A stretch of DNA of 18,211 nucleotides from an uncultured Oscillospiraceae bacterium. GTDB lineage: Bacteria > Bacillota > Clostridia > Oscillospirales > Acutalibacteraceae. Both the position numbers and the translations under genes were made by a program. Location: contig URJF01000017.1 of the NCBI GenBank assembly GCA_900548085.1, forward strand, positions 1-18,211, read 5' to 3'. This document shows positions 14,060-18,211 of this stretch, in pieces; the first letter of the stretch is position 1; the number at the start of each line of letters is the position of its first letter. The notes under the pieces were generated by a model that saw only the letters and a list, made by a program, of their open reading frames with translations, had not been told where the DNA came from and searched no databases.

Positions 14060-14920
14060 ATGAGTTACAGAATAATTGCAGACAGCTGCTGCGACAAAAC
14101 GCAGTATATAAAAGATATGGATAACATTACATTTGTTCCGCTGACATTATCGGTGGGCGACTACACTATCCCGGATGATAATAATTTTGACCAGGATGAT
14201 TTTATCGGCAGAATGAAAGCATCGGACACTGTAGCAAAAACTGCTTGTCCCGCTCCTGACGCATGGGCAAAGGCTTTTGATTGTGCCGAAGAAGATGTGT
14301 ATGTTATCACTGTTACAGACAAGCTGTCAGGCACGTACAACAGTGCATTACAGGGAAAAACTCTTTTTGAAGAAGAAAATGAGGGCAAAAAGAAAAATAT
14401 TCATGTTTTTAATTCTCTTGCAACCTCCGGTATTGAGAGCCTTGTGGCAGAAGAAATAAATCGCCTTGCATCTCAAGGTGCGGATTTTGATACTGTAGTA
14501 AAAGAGATTGAGGATTATATAATCAATCACACAGCACTCTATTTTTGTCTTGAGTCTCTGGATGTGCTCAAGAGTAACGGCAGACTTTTTGCTCTCGCCG
14601 CTACAGTGCTCAAAAAGCTTAGACTCAAATTGGTTTTTGAGCGTACCACAGAGGGTAATATAAAGATGGCAGGACAGGAGATAGCCACAAACAGAGCTAT
14701 TGCTAAGATGGCATCCATTATTGCCGAAAATGTTAACGGTGTTGACCTCAGTGACAAAAAACTTATTATCTCCCATGTTTGTTGTGCCGACAGGGCACAG
14801 TTTGTTGCAGATAAGATAGGCGCACTTGTTCAATTCGGAACTGTAGAGATAGTAAAGGCAAGCGGACTGAATTCAGTCTATGCAAGTGACGGCGGTATTA
14901 TCGTTTCTTACACAAAATAA
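14060..14920 (+). CDS. DegV family fatty-acid-binding protein
   Basis: A 286-residue DegV/FakB-type protein, which in the family binds a fatty acid and presents it to the FakA kinase for phosphorylation before entry into phospholipids. Features: N-terminal IIADSCCDKTQ (5-15), the carboxylate-binding region around SDTVAKTACPAP (55-66), ITVTDKLSGTYNSALQG (83-99) with the conserved Ser90, and VFNSLATSGIESLVAEEI. The usual TSQPS loop reads TACPAP, so one commonly conserved Ser is replaced. The ATG 14060 follows GAAGGACG. No fakA is present. It opens a run of plus-strand genes ending with a histidine phosphatase; the membrane-lipid theme is shared with the Zn-PLC-like gene three genes on. Confidence 0.9.
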   Translation: MSYRIIADSCCDKTQYIKDMDNITFVPLTLSVGDYTIPDDNNFDQDDFIGRMKASDTVAKTACPAPDAWAKAFDCAEEDVYVITVTDKLSGTYNSALQGKTLFEEENEGKKKNIHVFNSLATSGIESLVAEEINRLASQGADFDTVVKEIEDYIINHTALYFCLESLDVLKSNGRLFALAATVLKKLRLKLVFERTTEGNIKMAGQEIATNRAIAKMASIIAENVNGVDLSDKKLIISHVCCADRAQFVADKIGALVQFGTVEIVKASGLNSVYASDGGIIVSYTK

Positions 14921-14930
14921 TATTGATTAG

Positions 14931-14961
14931 GTGCCTTGCAGATAATATATTTGCAAGGCAC
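14931..14961 (+). promoter_or_regulatory. Hairpin between degV and the pseudouridine synthase gene
   Basis: GTGCCTTGCA (14931-14940) pairs perfectly with TGCAAGGCAC (14952-14961) around an 11-base A/T-rich loop. No T run follows (TTCTGCGG), so it is a poor terminator. It ends 16 bases before the next start codon and may be an RNA-stability or translation control element. Confidence 0.5.
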
Positions 14962-14977
14962 TTCTGCGGTATTTGTT

Positions 14978-15829
14978 ATGAGAATTATTCCTTTAGATAT
15001 ATCAAAAGAGGATGATGGCAGACAGATTAGGGACATACTCAGGCAGTTTGGCGTGTCGTCATCGCTACTCACCCGACTGAAGCAGACAAAAAACGGAATA
15101 ACAAAAAACGGCTCCTTTGCCCGTGCCATAGATACGGTTTCGGCAGGCGATGAACTGTGTATCCGAATAGAGAACAAGGGCAGTATGCCCTCCAAAACAG
15201 CGATGGATATTCCTATAGTGTATGAGGACGAGGATTTGATTGTGCTCAACAAACCGCCTCTTGTTCCTGTTCACGAGAGCAGAAATCACCGTGGAGATAC
15301 ATTGTCTAATTTTGTGGCATACCATTTGGATTACGATACTGCATTCAGGGCTGTTTTTCGCCTTGACAGAGATACCAGCGGCCTTGTGCTTGTGGCTAAG
15401 CATGAGCTTGCGGCCTCCAAAACGGCAGGAAAGATAAAAAAAGATTACTACGCTGTCGTTCACGGACAAATTACGGAGTCGGGGCAGGTTGTCGCTCCTA
15501 TTGCTCGTTGTGGAGACAGCATAATAAAACGCTGTGTTTCTGCAGACGGCGATTATGCCGAAACCCATTATGAGCCTGTTAAGGTGTTGTCTGACAGGAC
15601 GCTGCTCAGACTTAATTTGATTACCGGCAGAACTCATCAAATCAGGGTACACATGGCTCACATAGGGCATCCTCTTTTGGGTGACAGTATGTACGGCGGA
15701 GATACCGACCTAATAGGCAGACAGGCGCTCCATTGCGGCAATATCGAGTTCGTTCACCCCATCAGTGAGAAAAAAATGTACCTTACGGCAGAATTTCCAC
15801 TTGATTTTTCCTCACTAATTGCAGATTGA
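14978..15829 (+). CDS. RluA/RluD-family pseudouridine synthase
   Basis: A 283-residue cytoplasmic enzyme that isomerises uridine to pseudouridine in rRNA or tRNA. N-terminal S4-like part (about 1-65), then the catalytic core: VYEDEDLIVLNKPPLVPVH (81-99), RLDRDTSGLVLVAK with catalytic Asp130 of the RLD motif, DYAETHYEPV, the RNA-binding LITGRTHQIRVHMAHIGHPL and LGDSMYGG. All core motifs are intact. ATG 14978 is chosen because it starts the conserved MRIIPLDI sequence; the frame is open from an earlier ATG 14936, but that ATG lies within the left arm of a hairpin and has no better ribosome site. The target base cannot be told among RluA, RluC and RluD types. Its stop precedes the next start by 32 bases. 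Confidence 0.92.
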   Translation: MRIIPLDISKEDDGRQIRDILRQFGVSSSLLTRLKQTKNGITKNGSFARAIDTVSAGDELCIRIENKGSMPSKTAMDIPIVYEDEDLIVLNKPPLVPVHESRNHRGDTLSNFVAYHLDYDTAFRAVFRLDRDTSGLVLVAKHELAASKTAGKIKKDYYAVVHGQITESGQVVAPIARCGDSIIKRCVSADGDYAETHYEPVKVLSDRTLLRLNLITGRTHQIRVHMAHIGHPLLGDSMYGGDTDLIGRQALHCGNIEFVHPISEKKMYLTAEFPLDFSSLIAD

Positions 15830-15861
15830 TTTATACTTTTTACGAAAGGCAAGGTGACTTT

Positions 15862-16797
15862 ATGCCTGCGTTTGCTACCCACTATTTGTTTATGAAAGAG
15901 ATGTTGCCTTTTATCAGAGAAAATTCTGATTTTAGGTTTAATTCCTCTGCGGCGGCTATAGGTACGCAGGGTCCCGATATATTTTTCTTTGGCAGTGTGT
16001 TTTCGCTTCCTACTCACGGCGTGATTATGTCTAAGGTAGGCTTTGCAATGCACAGGGCTAAGCCGGCAGAAATATTTGAGGCCTTTAGAGATTACTGTAC
16101 TTTTTCGCCTAATATAGATGTGGCAAAATCATATATCTACGGTTTTATTTTGCATTATGCTTTAGACAGAAATTGCCACCCTTATGTTTATTCGTATCAG
16201 GAACGAATTTTGGCACGCAATCATAAGCTCCATAGGAGCTCTGCACATAATTGTGTAGAGATGGCAATGGATACTCGCTTTTTGTACGAAAAAGCCGGAT
16301 ATAAAAATCCTGCCGGTTTCGACGGCTCAACCACAATCACTTCGGATTATGAGGTTATAGAAGAAGTATCTCACCTTTTGTCATTCGTTATTCCGAGAGT
16401 TACCCAATACGCTATGACCGAGGAGGAGGTAGCCTCCGCAATCAAAGCGACTAAAAAATTTCAGCGAATTATAAAAGACAAGAGCGGTGCACTCCGCAAT
16501 TTGTGTAGGGCGACAGAAACGGTTTTTGCACCTATAATTAAGCATTACAAATTTTCCTCGGCTATACGCCCAAAAGACTTGGAAAAATCAAAAAAATATG
16601 GTAATATAAATAACGGTCCCTGGTACTCTCCTTATGAGCCGGACAGAGAACGGAATGAGAGCTTTCTCGATTTGTTCAACATCTCCATAGCGGATGCCGA
16701 AAATTTGATTTTGGGCTTTCGTGATATGCTGAGGGGGCGTACAAACGGCAGGGAAGTTACACACAACATTTCATTTTTAACAGGAATAGAGGCATAG
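15862..16797 (+). CDS. Zinc-dependent phospholipase C-like protein
   Basis: A 311-residue protein resembling the PF00882 zinc-dependent phospholipase C family: MPAFATHYLFMKEML, then AAIGTQGPDIFFFG (31-44), SLPTHGVIM (H52), AMHRAKP (H64), YIYGFILHYALDRNCHPYVY (H98, D102, H106) and AHNCVEMAMD (129-137). This His/Asp/Glu pattern is that of a multi-zinc site. There is no signal peptide, unlike the secreted clostridial alpha-toxin, so it is an intracellular member; many anaerobes carry such proteins with unknown substrates. The start ATG 15862 follows AAGGTGA at good spacing; the frame is open from TTG 15826. The stop lies 4 bases before luxS, indicating tight coupling. Phospholipid hydrolysis is by family only and not proved. 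Confidence 0.82.
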   Translation: MPAFATHYLFMKEMLPFIRENSDFRFNSSAAAIGTQGPDIFFFGSVFSLPTHGVIMSKVGFAMHRAKPAEIFEAFRDYCTFSPNIDVAKSYIYGFILHYALDRNCHPYVYSYQERILARNHKLHRSSAHNCVEMAMDTRFLYEKAGYKNPAGFDGSTTITSDYEVIEEVSHLLSFVIPRVTQYAMTEEEVASAIKATKKFQRIIKDKSGALRNLCRATETVFAPIIKHYKFSSAIRPKDLEKSKKYGNINNGPWYSPYEPDRERNESFLDLFNISIADAENLILGFRDMLRGRTNGREVTHNISFLTGIEA

Positions 16798-16801
16798 AAT
16801 T

Positions 16802-17275
16802 ATGAAATTGATACCGAGTTTTCAAATTGACCACGAAATACTTGAGAGAGGTATTTATATCAGCCGTATAGACGACGACATTACTACCTATGACATCAGA
16901 ATGAAAGAGCCTAACAGAGAGCCTGTGCTCACCAATTCGGCTCTGCATACTATCGAGCATCTTTTTGCTACTTATGTAAGAAATACAGAGTTTGGAGATA
17001 ACATCATTTATTTCGGTCCTATGGGTTGCAGGACAGGCTTTTATTTTCTTACACGCAGCCTCAGCGACAATTATTCAATTCAGCTGATTAAGGACGCATT
17101 TCAGTACATTGCAGACTTTTGGGGCACTATTCCCGGTGCAGCACCAAAGGAGTGCGGAAATTATAAAGAGCATAATCTGCTTCAGGCTAAGGAAGAAGCT
17201 AAGCAATTTCTTGAGGTAATTAAGGATTGGACAAGAGATGACTTGACATATCCTACTGCACCCACAGAGGAGTAA
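16802..17275 (+). CDS. luxS: S-ribosylhomocysteine lyase LuxS
   Basis: A 157-residue cytoplasmic metalloenzyme that splits S-ribosylhomocysteine into homocysteine and DPD, the precursor of the autoinducer AI-2, in the activated methyl cycle. Metal ligands are H49 and H53 (ALHTIEHLFATYVRN), with catalytic Glu52 between them, and C118 (KECGNYKEHNL). Catalytic C76 lies in GPMGCRTGFY. All residues needed for activity are present and the length is normal. The ATG 16802 is 4 bases after the Zn-PLC-like stop, with AGAGG as the ribosome site. No pfs or metK gene is in the window. Co-expression with a Zn-PLC-like gene and a histidine phosphatase gene is unusual for luxS and suggests a housekeeping methyl-cycle role plus something unknown. 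Confidence 0.97.
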   Translation: MKLIPSFQIDHEILERGIYISRIDDDITTYDIRMKEPNREPVLTNSALHTIEHLFATYVRNTEFGDNIIYFGPMGCRTGFYFLTRSLSDNYSIQLIKDAFQYIADFWGTIPGAAPKECGNYKEHNLLQAKEEAKQFLEVIKDWTRDDLTYPTAPTEE

Positions 17276-17281
17276 ACTGAA

Positions 17282-17995
17282 TTGGAGATTTGGATAGTTC
17301 GTCATGCAGACCCCGATTACGAACATGACAGCATAACAGAAAAAGGCGTTAGAGAGGCAGAACTTCTTGCAGACAGATTGGCTAAGCAGGATTTTGATGC
17401 TGCATATTGCTCCCCTATGGGCAGAGCACAAAAAACCGCCTCCTACACTTTGGCTAAGCTCGGTATGACTGCACAAACAAAAAAGTGGCTCCGAGAGTTT
17501 TCGGGTACAGTCAATGATCCCGAGCGCACTAATTGTTGGGACAGAAAGCCTGATTATTGGACTCGTATTGACGATTATTACGACAGCGAAAAGTGGCTGA
17601 GTGTTGATTTGATGAAAAACGGCGATGTGGAGCGCCACTATCGTGAGGTCTGCGACGGCGTAGATGAACTTTTGGCAGAGCATGGCTATGTTAAAAACGG
17701 CAGAATCTATGACGCTGTTGAGCCTAACGGAAAGAAGATTGTTCTATTTTGTCACTTTGGGGTTGAGTCTGTTATTTTGTCGAGAATTTTTAGCATTTCT
17801 CCTATGGTAATGTGGCATAATTTTGTGGCTTTGCCAACATCCGTCACCCGTCTCGCAACTCAAGAGAGAGAAAAGGGAAGGGCTATTTTCACATGTATTC
17901 AGTACGGCGATTTGGGCCACCTGTATGCCGGAGGAGAGGAACCGTCTTTTCAGGCTCGTTGGTGTGAGCAATTTACAGACGATACCCGTCATTGA
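17282..17995 (+). CDS. Histidine phosphatase family protein (phosphoglycerate-mutase-like)
   Basis: A 237-residue protein with the histidine phosphatase fold: IVRHADPDY at the N-terminus (catalytic H8, R7), SPMGRAQKTA (R48), and the second catalytic His in LFCHFGVESV (H158). Such enzymes are phosphomonoesterases on sugar phosphates, nucleotides or other small substrates; the specific substrate is unknown, and the insert NCWDRKPDYWTRIDDYY (84-100) is not one I can place. The start is TTG 17282 (AGAGGAG at 17267-17272, 9-base spacing) as the motif IWIVRHA must be near the N-terminus. It is the last gene of the luxS unit, followed by a terminator. Confidence 0.88.
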   Translation: MEIWIVRHADPDYEHDSITEKGVREAELLADRLAKQDFDAAYCSPMGRAQKTASYTLAKLGMTAQTKKWLREFSGTVNDPERTNCWDRKPDYWTRIDDYYDSEKWLSVDLMKNGDVERHYREVCDGVDELLAEHGYVKNGRIYDAVEPNGKKIVLFCHFGVESVILSRIFSISPMVMWHNFVALPTSVTRLATQEREKGRAIFTCIQYGDLGHLYAGGEEPSFQARWCEQFTDDTRH

Positions 17996-18004
17996 TAATT
18001 GTAT

Positions 18005-18037
18005 AAAAAAGGACCGAGCATCGCTCAGTCCTTTTTT
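18005..18037. terminator. Bidirectional terminator after the histidine phosphatase gene
   Basis: AAAAAAGGAC-C-GAGC (18005-18019) pairs with GCTC-A-GTCCTTTTTT (18023-18037) around a 3-base loop; one C/A mismatch interrupts the stem. The minus-strand gene ends inside it: its TGA lies at 18025-18027. Confidence 0.85.
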
Positions 18038-18211
18038 TGTTGATTTGCGGCAGTTGCCGATACTTTTGTCTTTTTAGAATTTTTAACTGTTGTGGACGCT
18101 TTTTCTTTTTTGCGCTTTTTTGCAGTTGTTGCCATAGTGTCTTCGGCAGTAGTCAGCACTGTTGTTTTTTCGTGCTTTTCGTCCGTGTAGAGTGTCGGGT
18201 ACCATTTAGCG
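18025..18211 (-). CDS. 3' end of an unidentified gene with a basic Lys/Thr/Ala-rich tail
   Basis: On the minus strand a frame enters at the window edge (first whole codon 18208-18210) and stops at TGA 18025-18027. The 61 visible residues begin AKWYPTLYTDEKHEKTTVLT and end in a low-complexity basic tail rich in Lys, Thr and Ala (KKRKKEKAS, KNSKKTKVSATAANQQKKD). No domain is recognisable. Tails of this type occur on nucleic-acid-binding or wall-linked proteins, but that is only a guess. The stop lies within the shared terminator hairpin. Confidence 0.6.
   Translation of the reverse strand, partial: AKWYPTLYTDEKHEKTTVLTTAEDTMATTAKKRKKEKASTTVKNSKKTKVSATAANQQKKD

Noticed and set aside
15862..16797. 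Secreted phospholipase C toxin
   Set aside because: There is no signal peptide and no C-terminal membrane-binding domain; it is better described as an intracellular PLC-like protein.

Overview
The window looks like a chromosomal stretch from a low-to-moderate GC anaerobic Firmicute, most likely a gut Clostridia/Oscillospirales-type bacterium. The basis is good AGGAGG-like ribosome sites, TTG/GTG starts, near-consensus sigma-A promoters (TTGACA-N17-TATAAT class) and the gene set: a threonine deaminase with an ACT domain, a LUD protein with a Cys-rich tail, DegV, LuxS and a Zn-dependent phospholipase C-like protein. It is almost fully coding. I see no rRNA, tRNA, CRISPR, insertion sequence or phage gene.

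Layout. (1) 1-1411: the 3' end of an IolB/KduI-type isomerase overlapping an iron-dependent alcohol dehydrogenase (+), closed by a bidirectional hairpin. (2) 1426-3762, minus strand: sfsA, then ilvA and ridA under an own promoter. IlvA makes reactive enamines and RidA destroys them, so the pair is functionally coherent. (3) 3872-4732: an orphan amino-acid-type solute-binding lipoprotein (+). (4) 4783-6963, minus: comM-like AAA+ ATPase followed by a LUD-domain protein. (5) 7061-8881: phosphohexomutase (+) and a previously easy-to-miss 31-aa membrane peptide gene. (6) 8919-10643, minus: a GT39-like membrane glycosyltransferase. (7) 10776-13962 (+): a TrmH/RlmB rRNA methyltransferase, followed 14 bases later by a large membrane protein built like a heavy-metal P-type ATPase but lacking every catalytic signature, and with a frameshift near its N-terminus. 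(8) 14060-17995 (+): degV, an RluA-family pseudouridine synthase, a Zn-phospholipase C-like gene, luxS and a histidine phosphatase, apparently one transcription unit. (9) 18025-18211: the 3' end of an unidentified minus-strand gene with a Lys/Thr/Ala-rich tail.

The most unusual item is the pseudo-P-type ATPase (11546-13962). It keeps the eight-helix and N/P-domain architecture, but DKTGT, TGD, GDGxND, the HP motif and the CPC metal site are all replaced. Its acidic N-terminal tail carries four copies of a [DE][KR]TxxV motif, which resembles a phosphothreonine docking motif. This suggests a catalytically dead, regulatory or scaffold protein. A single-base frameshift separates its natural ATG from the main frame.

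Other points of interest are divergent comM/pgm promoters that share one -35 element, a probably leaderless sfsA mRNA, the small membrane protein after pgm, and luxS lying between a phospholipase C-like gene and a phosphatase gene. All functional calls rest on reading motifs by eye; no database search was possible.
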